NCBI RefSeq assembly: GCF_000410875.1
Contig: NZ_AROI01000035.1
Coordinates: forward strand, 48,433 to 112,432
DNA length: 64,000 bases
DNA from: Halopseudomonas pelagia CL-AP6
GTDB lineage: Bacteria > Pseudomonadota > Gammaproteobacteria > Pseudomonadales > Pseudomonadaceae
Reading direction: 5' to 3'
Of this stretch, positions 9,289 to 17,806 are shown in pieces; within the stretch, counting starts at the first letter, position 1; each line of letters starts with the position of its first letter. Under the pieces are notes generated by a model. That model made no database searches. It was not told the origin of the DNA and saw only the letters and a list, made by a program, of their open reading frames with translations. Both the position numbers and the translations under genes were made by a program.

Positions 9289-9319
9289 TTGACCTCAAGT
9301 TAACTTTACCTTTTAGACT
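9289..9319 (+). promoter_or_regulatory. MerR/SoxR-type promoter-operator for nat
   Basis: A -35 TTGACC (9289-9294) and a -10 TAGACT (9314-9319) are separated by 19 bp, the over-long spacer typical of MerR-family-activated promoters. The spacer holds the dyad TCAAGTTAACTTTA, centred on a perfect AAGTTAACTT. Its left half equals that of the E. coli SoxR box (CCTCAAGTTAACTTGAGG), while the right half is diverged. It points at the arylamine acetyltransferase start 45 bp downstream. The same stretch also contains the perfect palindrome AACTTGACCTCAAGTT (9286-9301). No merR/soxR gene is visible nearby. Confidence 0.6.
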
Positions 9320-9363
9320 CCCGACCATTCTAGCTACCCGGCTCACTTTGGTGGAGCAAAACC

Positions 9364-10221
9364 ATGACGTCATTTCCTCAAATCCTGAGCACCCACCCTT
9401 CCGCCACCTGGGAGTCCGCCAAACTGGATCTGCGAGCCTATTTGCAGCGCATTGATTACCAGGGATCGCTAGCGCCTACCCTACCCACCCTGCGCGCACT
9501 GACACGGGCACACCTGGACGCCATCAGCTTTGAAAACCTCGACATCATTGCGGGTGAAAGCATTGATATCGACTTGCTGCAGGTACAGGAAAAACTGGTG
9601 AGCCAGGGTCGCGGCGGTTATTGCCACGAACACAACACTCTGTTCGCAGCGGTGCTGGAACGCCTGGGCTTTGCGGTGGCAGGACGCAGTGCACGAATAC
9701 TGATGGGTATCAGCGAGCAGGAGATGACCGCCATCGGTCACACGTTATTGAACGTCGACCTGAATGGCAGCAACTGGCTGGTAGATGTTGGCGTGGGTAA
9801 TGTCGGGCCACGCGAGCCGATCGAACTGAAGGCGTGGAATCAGGTTATGCAGGATGCCTGGCGCTACCGTCTGGATCGTGTGGCACATCACTGGGTATTA
9901 CGATATTGGCGCCACGACGGGTGGTTCAATATCTATCAGTTCAGCGATGAGCCTTACTATCGGGACGACTTTGCCCACCACAACTACTACGTATCGACCC
10001 ACCCCGACTCACCCTTTACCCAGCAAATGGTAGCGCAATACAACGGCGCGACCATTCGCTATGCACTGACCGGTTTACGCTTGAAAACCTTCCTGCCTAA
10101 CCAGCTAGTGCAGGAGCAGTTGATCGCTGCTGAAGAGTTACCTGGGATATTGCAGACGTTATTTAGGTTGAATATTACCGAGGATTTCTGCGCGAAACTG
10201 GTGAGCAGTATTACCAGATGA
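9364..10221 (+). CDS. nat: Arylamine N-acetyltransferase
   Basis: Predicted 285 residues with the complete NAT catalytic triad: Cys87 in RGGYCHEHN, His126 in GHTLLNV and Asp141 in LVDVGVGN. Family knowledge: these cytosolic enzymes move the acetyl group of acetyl-CoA to arylamines, arylhydrazines and some drugs or xenobiotics. A GGAG site precedes the ATG. It is divergent from the accessory ftsH, with a MerR/SoxR-type promoter between them that points toward it, suggesting induction by redox-active or aromatic compounds (inference). The downstream neighbour is the disrupted nitroreductase gene on the other strand, another enzyme class often tied to aromatic or redox stress. Confidence 0.93.
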   Translation: MTSFPQILSTHPSATWESAKLDLRAYLQRIDYQGSLAPTLPTLRALTRAHLDAISFENLDIIAGESIDIDLLQVQEKLVSQGRGGYCHEHNTLFAAVLERLGFAVAGRSARILMGISEQEMTAIGHTLLNVDLNGSNWLVDVGVGNVGPREPIELKAWNQVMQDAWRYRLDRVAHHWVLRYWRHDGWFNIYQFSDEPYYRDDFAHHNYYVSTHPDSPFTQQMVAQYNGATIRYALTGLRLKTFLPNQLVQEQLIAAEELPGILQTLFRLNITEDFCAKLVSSITR

Positions 10222-10692
10222 GTCAATTGCGGGGCCGGTTAAACCTGGCCCCATTCCAGTCTTCAACCATTTATCCTATGCCTACTGTTTCTACGACACT
10301 GTCTCATCAAAACCAACAAAGGTCGCCACCTCACTCACCGACCGACGCTTGGATACCACCGCGTTGGCGGGAAACTCTTCATCCGGGTAGCCTATGGCAA
10401 CACAAATCATGATGACCTGATCTTCAGGAATGCCGGCATGTTCGCGAACCACCGGCGAGTGCATGATGCCCTGACTGTTCACCACACAGCCCAGGCCGCG
10501 CGACCAGGCTGCGTTCACCAAACCATTGACCAAGGCGCCACAATCGAACTGGGCAATGTCGCCTTCGCGCAAAACCCGGTCATAGGTCACCACGATAGAT
10601 ACCGGCGCATCGAACTGCCGGGGTAATCCCCCCGAAAAACAGCGGTGATCAGAAGTAGAATTTTCCGTAAGCTATTTGCAGGGAGATTCTGC

Positions 10693-10959
10693 ATGAAAAC
10701 ATCACGTTTTACCGACAGCCAGATTCTGGCAATCCTGAAGCAAGCCGAGAACGGTGTACCGGTTCCTGAGCTTTGCCGCGAGCACGGATTCAGCAGTGCG
10801 ACGTTTTACAAATGGCGCTCCAAGTTCGGCGGCATGGATGCATCCATGATGGCCAGGCTCAAAGAGCTTGAAGACGAAAACCGACGGCTGAAGAAAATGT
10901 ACGCCGAGGAGCGTCTCAAGGCTGAGATCCTCAAGGAAGCCATCGAAAAAAAGAGGTGA
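10693..10959 (+). CDS. IS3-family transposase OrfA
   Basis: An 88-residue protein, [15 protein letters not shown]..., with the HTH_Tnp_1 helix-turn-helix ([23 protein letters not shown]) and a C-terminal leucine-zipper-like coiled coil ([19 protein letters not shown]). It binds the element ends and oligomerises. Its last codons contain the heptamer A AAA AAG (10947-10953), a typical -1 slippery site; slippage there joins OrfA to OrfB to make the active transposase. OrfB begins in the overlapping GTGA four bases before the OrfA stop ends. Confidence 0.94.
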   Translation: MKTSRFTDSQILAILKQAENGVPVPELCREHGFSSATFYKWRSKFGGMDASMMARLKELEDENRRLKKMYAEERLKAEILKEAIEKKR

Positions 10960-11780
10960 AGCCGTCTCACCGTCGCGAGATGGCGCACAAAGCAGTTAGC
11001 GATAAAAAGGCCAGCATACGCTTGGCTTGCGCTCTGTTTGGTATCAGCGAGACCTGCTATCGCTACCAGGCCCGGCTGAGCACTGAGAACGCGCTGATCG
11101 CCGACTGGCTATTGCGCCTGACCCACAATCAGCGCAACTGGGGCTTTGGCTTGTGCTTCCTGTTCTTACGCAACGTGAAGGGCTTTGGCTGGAACCATAA
11201 GCGGGTCTATCGCATCTATCGAGAGCTTGAGTTGAATCTGCGCATCAAGCCCCGTAAGCGCCTGGTACGTGAGAAGCCTGAACCACTCGCAGTACCTTCA
11301 GCAATCAATGCATGCTGGTCCATGGACTTCATGCACGACCAACTCAGCGACGGTCGCAGCTATCGTTTGTTCAATGTGCTGGATGACTTCAACCGCGAAG
11401 GACTGGGTATAGAGGTTGATCTGTCACTGCCGGCTGAGCGTGTTATCCGAGCCTTGAACCAGATCATCGAATGGCGCGGTAAACCAGCCCAGATCCGCTG
11501 CGACAATGGCCCCGAGTACATCAGTGGCAAGCTGGCTGCCTGGGCTGAAAAGCGTGGCATTACTATCAGCTTTATCCAGCCAGGCAAGCCGCAACAGAAC
11601 GCCTATATCGAGCGTTACAACCGAACCGTCCGCTATGACTGGCTGTCGCACTATCTGTTCGACTCGATTGAGCAGGTCCAGGACTTCGCGACACGTTGGT
11701 TATGGACATACAATAACGAACGGCCAAATATGGCCTTGGGTGGCATCACGCCGCGACAGAAGTTGGCCATGGTGGCCTGA
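10956..11780 (+). CDS. IS3-family transposase OrfB (DDE integrase core)
   Basis: Predicted 274 residues in the -1 frame relative to OrfA. It has an HTH_21-type region followed by the rve integrase core with catalytic acids in [16 protein letters not shown] and [12 protein letters not shown] (D, D, E). The protein is probably made mainly as an OrfAB fusion by frameshifting at 10947-10953. It ends 38 bp before the right end of the element. Confidence 0.95.
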   Translation: MKPSHRREMAHKAVSDKKASIRLACALFGISETCYRYQARLSTENALIADWLLRLTHNQRNWGFGLCFLFLRNVKGFGWNHKRVYRIYRELELNLRIKPRKRLVREKPEPLAVPSAINACWSMDFMHDQLSDGRSYRLFNVLDDFNREGLGIEVDLSLPAERVIRALNQIIEWRGKPAQIRCDNGPEYISGKLAAWAEKRGITISFIQPGKPQQNAYIERYNRTVRYDWLSHYLFDSIEQVQDFATRWLWTYNNERPNMALGGITPRQKLAMVA

Positions 11781-12007
11781 CTCTACTTCTGAACCCCGCT
11801 AAGAATGGGGGGATTACCCCGGAACCCGCGCAAGATCCAGTCCTGACGCTTGTCTTTGTCGTCACGCGCGATACCCATCGCCTGGAAGAGTTGCACTGCA
11901 ATCTCTACCTGCCGATCTCTATGCTCCCCTTCATAGGAGCCAATGCCACGGCTTTCCTTCGATGGCGGCACACCACCCAGCATGCGCTCGGTATTCCCGG
12001 CGTTCAC

Positions 12008-12193
12008 TAGCCTGTGAGCCAGACCTTAGCATATTCGCGCCAGCGCTCAGGGCCGCGACCGCATTAACCAAAATCATATTCAGCCCGGCAAGAGTCTCGC
12101 CCTGCTATGTACCGCCAACACAGGAACTAACGAGGGTGAGCGCATGCCCCGGAACAAAGAGTCAGTTTAGTCTGCTCTGTTTTCCACCCGCGT
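12008..12193 (-). other. Gap between broken nitroreductase and DUF4112 gene
   Basis: No gene is recognised in these 186 bp. One minus-strand frame reads LAGLNMILVNAVAALSAG before running into the nitroreductase remnant region in another frame; it resembles nothing I can name. It could be the end of another lost gene joined to the truncated nitroreductase by a deletion. Confidence 0.4.
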
Positions 12194-12652
12194 TTACAAG
12201 AGAAACATCAAGCCACCCGCGATCCCAGCGAACAGGACAGACAAACCAATTAATATTTTCCAGGGAAAAGAAGACGGCGGCGGTTCTACTGCAAGCTGCG
12301 CGTTCAGATAGTTCCTCAGCAATCGGGTATTACGCGTGTTGGCTTTGTAGACGGCATCAAAGGCATCGCCCACCACCGGTATCAGACCACCAACAAAGTC
12401 GATGCCTATATTACGCAGCATGCGCCGCCTCACGTCATTACTCGCACCTGCCCGCTGCGCCTCCAGCAGCACATAGCCCGACATCACCAATCCAATCAGG
12501 TCACCGATACCCGGCACCAGACCAATGATGGCCTCGACCCCAATCTTGAACCGGGTGAAAGGCAGGCCGATGCTGCTGTCAGTGAAGCGGCTGAACTTAT
12601 CCAGCCGCTTGAGTATGGCTCGTTGTTGGGCTTCAGTAGGGTGTTTTGGCAT
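12194..12652 (-). CDS. DUF4112 membrane protein
   Basis: Predicted 152 residues starting MPKHPTEAQQ after a GGAG ribosome site; a longer in-frame start has no support. The core has FKIGVEAIIGLVPGIGDLIG and GLIPVVGDAFDAVYKANTRN, the paired G-x-G-D motifs of DUF4112. The C-terminus is a transmembrane helix (ILIGLSVLFAGIAGGLMFLL). The family is membrane-associated and its function is unknown. It is divergent from the CitMHS transporter gene. Confidence 0.88.
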   Translation of the reverse strand: MPKHPTEAQQRAILKRLDKFSRFTDSSIGLPFTRFKIGVEAIIGLVPGIGDLIGLVMSGYVLLEAQRAGASNDVRRRMLRNIGIDFVGGLIPVVGDAFDAVYKANTRNTRLLRNYLNAQLAVEPPPSSFPWKILIGLSVLFAGIAGGLMFLL

Positions 12653-12938
12653 TACATCTCCGGGGGTATCAACGTTCAAGCAAGCGGCTTGAGCGTGCAC
12701 CTGAAAGATGCGCGCAAACGTAAAAAGTTCAGATAGCAAAGGGGGCGGGAAGGTTTTTAGCTCATCCAGCGCCCGTTGTTCGTTGCAAGGATATTGAACC
12801 AGCAGCCGGTGACTGCAGATTGCGATGGCATCCATGTCCCGCTGCTGCCGAGTCGCCATGGTTAAGGTTCATGAAAGCTTCATCCCTTACGCTCCCTGCC
12901 CGTTTTTACACAATTACAAAAGAAGAGGAGATCTCGGC

Positions 12939-14252
12939 ATGCTGACCCTAATCGGCCTGTTGACCATTGGCAGCCTAGTATTGTTGCTACTGATCGGACG
13001 TATGTCCCCCATTCTGCCGCTAATCGTGGTTCCGCTGCTGGGTGCGCTCGCGGCGGGCTTCGGGCCAGAGGCCATCTCAGGTTTCTACACTGAAGGCCTG
13101 GGGCGGGTCATATCCATCGCCACCATGTTCGTGTTTGCCATCACTTTTTTCGGCGTGCTGCAGGATACCGGGCTGTTCCGCCCCATTATCAACTCGATGG
13201 TACGGGTCACCCGCGGCAACGTGATCGCCGTGACCGTGGCCACGGCGCTGATCGGTATGCTGGCCCACCTGGACGGCGCGGGCGCAACCACCTTTCTGCT
13301 GACAATCCCTGCATTGTTACCGTTGTACAAGGAACTGCGCATGAGTCCGTACCTGATGCTGCTGTTACTGGCGCTCGGAGCCGGCATTCTGAACATGGTG
13401 CCTTGGGCGGGGCCATTGGGGCGTGCCTCCGCAGTGACAGGCATCGACGTGACCGAGCTATGGCACGGGTTGATTCCGCTTCAAATCTTCGGTGCGGTAC
13501 TGCTAGTGGCGATGGCCGCGCTGCTCGGCTGGCGGGAGAAACGCCGCATCGCGGCCGCTGCGAGCGACGCCGATCCGGGCGAACCGGTAGACAGCTTCAA
13601 AGTTCTGCAAGAGGCGTCCGCCGCAGAGCTTGAGTTGCAGCGTCCCGGCCGTATCTGGATAAATGCCGGTCTGCTGTTGCTGGTAATCGTCTCGCTGTTC
13701 ACCAGTGTGCTGCCTGCCGGCTACATCTTCATGATCGGTCTGTCCGCCGCCCTGTTGATCAACTATCCAGGCGGCAAGGTGCAGATGGCCCGCATGGCGG
13801 CACACGCACCCTCGGCCCTGAGCATGGGCATGATCATTCTGGCTGCCGGTTCAATGCTGGGGATATTTACCGGTACCGGCATGCTTTCGTCCATCGCGCA
13901 GGACCTGGTGCGGGTATTGCCTGAATCAATGGTACCTATGCTGCATATCGTCCTGGGTGTATTCGGCCTGCCCATGGAACTAGTATTGAGCACCGACGCC
14001 TATTATTTCGGCCTGCTGCCGGTAGCACTGGAGGTCGTCGGCAATCACGGCGTGGCACCTGCCGAGGTGGTCTATGCGCTGACCATCGGCAACATCATTG
14101 GTACCTTTATCAGCCCCTTCTCTCCGGCGCTCTGGCTGGCTCTGGGCTTGGCTGGACTGGATCTGGGACGGCACATCCGCTACTCGCTGTGGTGGATGTG
14201 GGGCTTCTCGCTGGTGCTGTTTATGGCAGCGTGGGCAATGGGATTGTTTTAG
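12939..14252 (+). CDS. CitMHS-family citrate/carboxylate transporter
   Basis: A 437-residue polytopic protein with about 11-12 hydrophobic helices. GMLAHLDGAGATTFLLTIPALLPLYKEL and NMVPWAGPLGRASAV are signature regions of the CitMHS group of the ion transporter superfamily, which imports metal-citrate complexes with protons. The start has an AGAGGAG site; longer in-frame upstream starts are not supported. The citrate-metal specificity is inferred. It stands alone and is followed by an inverted repeat. Confidence 0.9.
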   Translation: MLTLIGLLTIGSLVLLLLIGRMSPILPLIVVPLLGALAAGFGPEAISGFYTEGLGRVISIATMFVFAITFFGVLQDTGLFRPIINSMVRVTRGNVIAVTVATALIGMLAHLDGAGATTFLLTIPALLPLYKELRMSPYLMLLLLALGAGILNMVPWAGPLGRASAVTGIDVTELWHGLIPLQIFGAVLLVAMAALLGWREKRRIAAAASDADPGEPVDSFKVLQEASAAELELQRPGRIWINAGLLLLVIVSLFTSVLPAGYIFMIGLSAALLINYPGGKVQMARMAAHAPSALSMGMIILAAGSMLGIFTGTGMLSSIAQDLVRVLPESMVPMLHIVLGVFGLPMELVLSTDAYYFGLLPVALEVVGNHGVAPAEVVYALTIGNIIGTFISPFSPALWLALGLAGLDLGRHIRYSLWWMWGFSLVLFMAAWAMGLF

Positions 14253-14331
14253 CGCAGGCCCATGGGGCCGCGCATAGCGTCTAATGCGCTAAGGGGCTAG
14301 TTCAATCTGAACTGCCCCCCCTTTTTCTCGT

Positions 14332-14366
14332 GGGACCACTTCGACTTAAGGGAGCCGAGTGGTCCC
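14332..14366. repeat. Inverted repeat between convergent genes
   Basis: GGGACCACT (14332-14340) and AGTGGTCCC (14358-14366) are perfect inverted 9-mers around a 17-base loop. A poly-C/poly-T patch CCCCCCCTTTTT lies just before. The repeat lies between the CitMHS gene and the convergent TetR gene and could terminate either transcript, or be a remnant of a mobile end. Confidence 0.45.
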
Positions 14367-14396
14367 CAGGTTTTGGTTCCAGAGCCGTAACCCGTA

Positions 14397-15014
14397 TTAA
14401 GTTCGCGGCGATCCGATCATGTTGCGTAGAAAAGAGAGAAACACCTGATCTCTCGGCAGCGCCTCTTTGATTGAGCCTTGCAACGCTAGACCGGACCAGA
14501 GTGCGTAGAGGCCTCTTGCTAGATCAGGGGCGGTGATGGCCGGGGTCAAATGGTAACGAATAATGAGACCCTCCAACAGAGTGGTGAACTCACCAAGACT
14601 CGCCGCTTTAACTTGCTCAGTGCGCACTGCAAACTGCGGGTCGCGTCGGGCATGAAGTTGTAATTCGATGGATAGAAGCGACCAGTGTGGATCCCGCGCG
14701 ATCTCCGCCAAGCGATGCGCCAGCCGATCCAACGCTTCGTCGAGGTCATCGCGATCTGAACTGGATACCAGCCCTTGCATGAGGGCAACTTCCTGTTGGA
14801 TATGGCGCTCCAAAACGGAGAGCAGGAGGTCCTCTTTGCTAGCAAAGTTCGAATAAAACGCCCCCTGGGAAAACCCCGCGCGTTCGCAGAGGCTGCGCAG
14901 AGAAGCGGCGTTGATGCCACCTTCTGCGAACATGCGATCTGCAGCCTCGATGAGGCGGACGCGGGTTTGCTCTTGTTGTTCATGCCGGGTCAGACGGCGA
15001 GCCGCGTGTGTCAT
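14397..15014 (-). CDS. TetR/AcrR-family transcriptional regulator
   Basis: Predicted 205 residues. The N-terminal TetR helix-turn-helix spans about residues 18-65 (RLIEAADRMFAEGGINAASLRSLCERAGFSQGAFYSNFASKEDLL, split here only for description), followed by an all-helical ligand-binding/dimer domain. The gene lies 42 bp downstream of the oleate hydratase gene in the same direction and is probably its autoregulated co-operonic regulator. The effector is plausibly a fatty acid or acyl-CoA, but that is inference. Confidence 0.9.
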   Translation of the reverse strand: MTHAARRLTRHEQQEQTRVRLIEAADRMFAEGGINAASLRSLCERAGFSQGAFYSNFASKEDLLLSVLERHIQQEVALMQGLVSSSDRDDLDEALDRLAHRLAEIARDPHWSLLSIELQLHARRDPQFAVRTEQVKAASLGEFTTLLEGLIIRYHLTPAITAPDLARGLYALWSGLALQGSIKEALPRDQVFLSFLRNMIGSPRT

Positions 15015-15056
15015 TCTTAAATCCTTTCAACAGGCGCGCCGCCGGTATGGTTCGGG

Positions 15057-17045
15057 TTACTTGTCCTTGCCGATGAAGCTGTCTCGGAACTTGGAAATCC
15101 AAGCCCCAACTCCTTTAACGGCCTCGCCCCCTTTGCCCAAGATCTCTCCGACCTCCTGCGCAAACATCTCATGTTTAGAGCTCTCGGGCTCAGGTAGAGG
15201 CGGTAGGATATGAGCAAAATAGGTTTTGTCCAAGACCCGATGCAACAGACGTTCGCCCATAAAAGGCTTTCCGCTGTTCAACGCCCGCGCGCCTTTGATC
15301 ATATTGCGGATGTCATATTGCGTTGGACTGATGTCCGGCACTTGTTTGGGAATGTTGAGGAGCTTGTACACTCCGATCCGCGCGGTTCGTATCGAAGATT
15401 CCATAGTGAAGATGATGTCGTTGCGAGTCTCGACGAACTGCCCGATCAGGCCCAGATTGGTACAGCCCTCCGGCACCGGCTGTGGTCGGTCGCCTCTGGC
15501 ACGTTTCATGAACTGCGCGGTGATATAGGGCATGAGCGCGGTACGCACTTTTGTCTTGGCCGCGACGTCGTCAAGCTTGCTTTCGATGCCGAGATGGTGG
15601 CACAGCTCCGCGAGGATTTCTTTGCCGGTGCATTGCGGCATCGGCTTTTTCACAAAGTTACCGTCCTTGTCCATCAGCAGGCCGTAGACCCAAATCACCA
15701 GCGTGTCGTCCGGCTGCTCCGGGAAATGCGGCTGACGGTTGATGGTGACGCTCAGGAACCAATTGGAATCCGTAAAGGTGATGATACCACCCGTCACAGT
15801 TCGGCCCGAATAGGGATCGTTGACTGACAGTTCCGCCAACTTATCCACCAGAGGAGAGGGCTTACAGGTCAGCGTGGCGGACTCCCATATCGACTGATCT
15901 ACGTCGCCGTAGAATTTCTCTGGTTTGCCAAAGACTGGGGATTTTAGGGCGAGATTTTTCCAGAGGTCCCACCCACTGCTCTCGCCCGGTTCATGGCGGC
16001 CCACCGTCAACTCCGGCACTGTATCCATGTCCCCATAGGCGGTGTTTTCCGTCATTGAACCCGTGAGCGCAAAGACCAGATCGCCGTCGGCCACATCGAT
16101 GCGCTGCTCTTCCCCCGCCACAACACACCGTAGCCCGGTGACGGTCTTCTGACCGGCAGACAGGGTCATGTCAAGATCATACACACGGGTTCCAAGCTGA
16201 ACGCTTACACCCTTGTCGCGTAGCATATTGGCCAGCGGTTTGATGAAGGTATCGAATTGATTGTATTTCGGGAAAACAAGCACCGACATGTCACCAAACC
16301 CATCAATGGAGTCAAGAAAACGGTGCATGTAGAGCTTGGCTTCCAACAAGCTATGGCAGTTCTTAAAGGCGAACATGCTGCGGAACAGCGACCAGAAATT
16401 GCTCTCAAGAAAACCTGTGCTGAAGTATTCCTCAATGGTGATGTCATCAAGGTCTTCTTTGCGTTTGAGGATCAGCCGCATCATTTCCCATTGCTGATAT
16501 TTCGAGAGACCAAAATCGGTGAAATCCATGATTTCGCCGCAATTGCGCATCAACCGGGCTTTGGAATAATTCGGGTCGTTGTCGTTGACCATGCGGTATT
16601 CATCCAGCACCGAATACCCCTCGGGCAATTCGCTTGCGGGCACGTCCTGAAATAGATCCCACAGCGTGTCGTAGTTCCAATTCATCTCGCGGCCGCCGCG
16701 GACGATATAGCCATCCTCAGGGTTACCCGCACCATCCATGGAACCTCCCTCGACCTCCATCTCTTCCACAATGGTGATATTTTCGGGCGGCATATGGCCA
16801 TCCCGGATCAGGTAAAAGGCAGCCGCCAAACCGCCTATACCGCCGCCAATGATATAGGCTTTGCGGTTTTCCACGCCGGGGGTCGGCAAGGGTCGGTGCC
16901 GTGCATAAGGGCCGATGAAATCATGCGTAGGCAACGTGTTCTGTGGCCGGTGGCGCCAGTAGCCGGAGGTTGCGTCGGGCTCGTGTTCGAATCCAACGGG
17001 CGCAGTTGTTTTGATCTCAAACCCCGGGATATTTGGGTTGGCCAT
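15057..17045 (-). CDS. ohyA: Oleate hydratase
   Basis: Predicted 662 residues, close to the usual length of the family. The FAD-binding motif GGGIGG is at about residues 67-72, followed by the [14 protein letters not shown] and [16 protein letters not shown] signatures of oleate hydratases, which add water to the cis-9 double bond of unsaturated fatty acids to give 10-hydroxy acids. The ATG at 17045 is chosen because AGGA lies 9 bp upstream; the ATG three codons earlier would sit directly on that site. Family knowledge: these FAD-dependent enzymes detoxify or modify free fatty acids. It is followed by a TetR regulator gene. Confidence 0.95.
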   Translation of the reverse strand: MANPNIPGFEIKTTAPVGFEHEPDATSGYWRHRPQNTLPTHDFIGPYARHRPLPTPGVENRKAYIIGGGIGGLAAAFYLIRDGHMPPENITIVEEMEVEGGSMDGAGNPEDGYIVRGGREMNWNYDTLWDLFQDVPASELPEGYSVLDEYRMVNDNDPNYSKARLMRNCGEIMDFTDFGLSKYQQWEMMRLILKRKEDLDDITIEEYFSTGFLESNFWSLFRSMFAFKNCHSLLEAKLYMHRFLDSIDGFGDMSVLVFPKYNQFDTFIKPLANMLRDKGVSVQLGTRVYDLDMTLSAGQKTVTGLRCVVAGEEQRIDVADGDLVFALTGSMTENTAYGDMDTVPELTVGRHEPGESSGWDLWKNLALKSPVFGKPEKFYGDVDQSIWESATLTCKPSPLVDKLAELSVNDPYSGRTVTGGIITFTDSNWFLSVTINRQPHFPEQPDDTLVIWVYGLLMDKDGNFVKKPMPQCTGKEILAELCHHLGIESKLDDVAAKTKVRTALMPYITAQFMKRARGDRPQPVPEGCTNLGLIGQFVETRNDIIFTMESSIRTARIGVYKLLNIPKQVPDISPTQYDIRNMIKGARALNSGKPFMGERLLHRVLDKTYFAHILPPLPEPESSKHEMFAQEVGEILGKGGEAVKGVGAWISKFRDSFIGKDK

Positions 17046-17104
17046 GGGTTGCATCCTTTTCTGTTTGCATCGTTTTTCGACTGAATCTCTAAAGACTTAT
17101 TCAA

Positions 17105-17120
17105 GATATCAATCGATATC
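17105..17120. promoter_or_regulatory. Palindromic candidate operator upstream of ohyA
   Basis: GATATC-AATC-GATATC: two GATATC half-sites in a 16-bp dyad, 60 bp before the ohyA ATG. Its size and position suit a TetR-family operator, and the only regulator in the operon is of that type. No experimental consensus is known to me for this regulator. Confidence 0.45.
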
Positions 17121-17402
17121 CCGATGTCAAGGGAGTCCTGATTAATCACCCTGGCCTGGGATGATGGCGCAGCACGAACAAGGCTATAGAAAAACCCATT
17201 TTGGACTCTAGATCTTCCAGGCCGTGGTTTATTCAATCATCGACCAGGCTCTAGCATCGCTCTGACACGCCTGGGGCAGTCACTACTAGGCCATCATCAG
17301 CCACTCGGGGGGCTACAGCCTATGCGGCGCCTGGGCAATGACCCTTGGAACTCATCTGCCATCACGCGCTTATCGCGTGCCTGGTCGTGTTATGTGAATG
17401 CT
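17121..17402. other. Intergenic stretch with no recognised gene
   Basis: About 280 bp between the ohyA promoter region and the ClbS-like remnant. All frames are interrupted and I recognise no RNA gene or element ends. It may be decayed coding sequence, given the IS scars next to it. Confidence 0.5.
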
Positions 17403-17806
17403 TCACTGTATCCCTTTGTTTTTCTTGAATCGCCTAACCTTACTACGCATGTTTTTCATTGGTGATGATGTATTGAACTGAATCATACGACCCAATGGCC
17501 ATGTGTCGTACCACGTTGTCTCATATAGTTCATAGTTACTTAAGCTTGAAATCAGTGAAAGCAATTCACTCAACGTCAATTCAAGCTCTGCTAATAAGTC
17601 TTGATACTGCCAATCGGCATAGTGCTTGTAGAACTGCTCTGCGAGCAGCCCCAACTGGTTCCATTTGTAGCCTGTCTCTGGGAAATCAACGGGCAGCCCT
17701 TGAGATTTTAAACTATGCCACTTCAATACCAACCTCTCCCAACCAACAAGGTAAGCAACGGTGTCACAGACACTGATTCGTGTCCCTTTTACACTTCCCT
17801 CGACAC
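17403..17806 (-). pseudogene. ClbS/DfsB-family gene remnant (5' end removed at IS30)
   Basis: The frame reads VEGSVKGTRISVCDTVAYL, then VGWERLVLKWH, PETGYKWNQLGLLAEQFYKHY and WPLGRMIQFNTSSPMKNMRSKVRRFKK, matching the ClbS/DfsB four-helix family (DUF1706). Family knowledge: ClbS hydrolyses the cyclopropane of colibactin and protects producers; DfsB relatives are of less certain role. About the first 45 residues are missing because coding sequence runs straight into the IS30 end at 17807. A shorter 109-residue frame from 17732 is all that could be translated with a normal start. The gene is probably dead. Confidence 0.85.

Larger units (their letters stand above)
10622..11818 (+). mobile_element. 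IS3-family insertion sequence, complete
   Basis: An 1197-bp element with terminal inverted repeats GGTAATCCCCCC ... GGGGGGATTACC; similarity continues inward through an AGCGG-like patch and a shared CAGAAGTAGA. It is flanked by direct repeats CCGG at 10618-10621 and 11819-11822, a 4-bp target duplication in the size range of IS3-family elements. It carries orfA and orfB with a frameshift signal. Both frames and the DDE residues are intact, so the copy may be active, and the insertion is likely recent because the ends and duplication are undamaged. Confidence 0.93.
10291..12007 (-). pseudogene. Nitroreductase family gene, 5'-truncated and split by IS3
   Basis: Two minus-strand coding pieces flank the insertion sequence. 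The 5' piece (about 11823-12007) reads through ARDDKDKRQDWILRGFR; the 3' piece (10291-10617) continues QFDAPVSIVVTYDR and ends FVGFDETVS. Removing the element plus one copy of the 4-bp duplication restores one frame through RGFRQFDAP, so the insertion is clean. The joined product matches the C-terminal two thirds of FMN-dependent nitroreductases. The usual first 60-80 residues, with the R-R-S-x-R FMN/phosphate-binding motif, are missing: an in-frame TAA lies just upstream of the GTG at 12007. The gene was therefore probably defective at its 5' end too. Confidence 0.85.

Noticed and set aside
17121..17402. Possible transposase remnant between ohyA and the ClbS fragment
   Set aside because: All frames are interrupted and no transposase motif or terminal repeat could be recognised.
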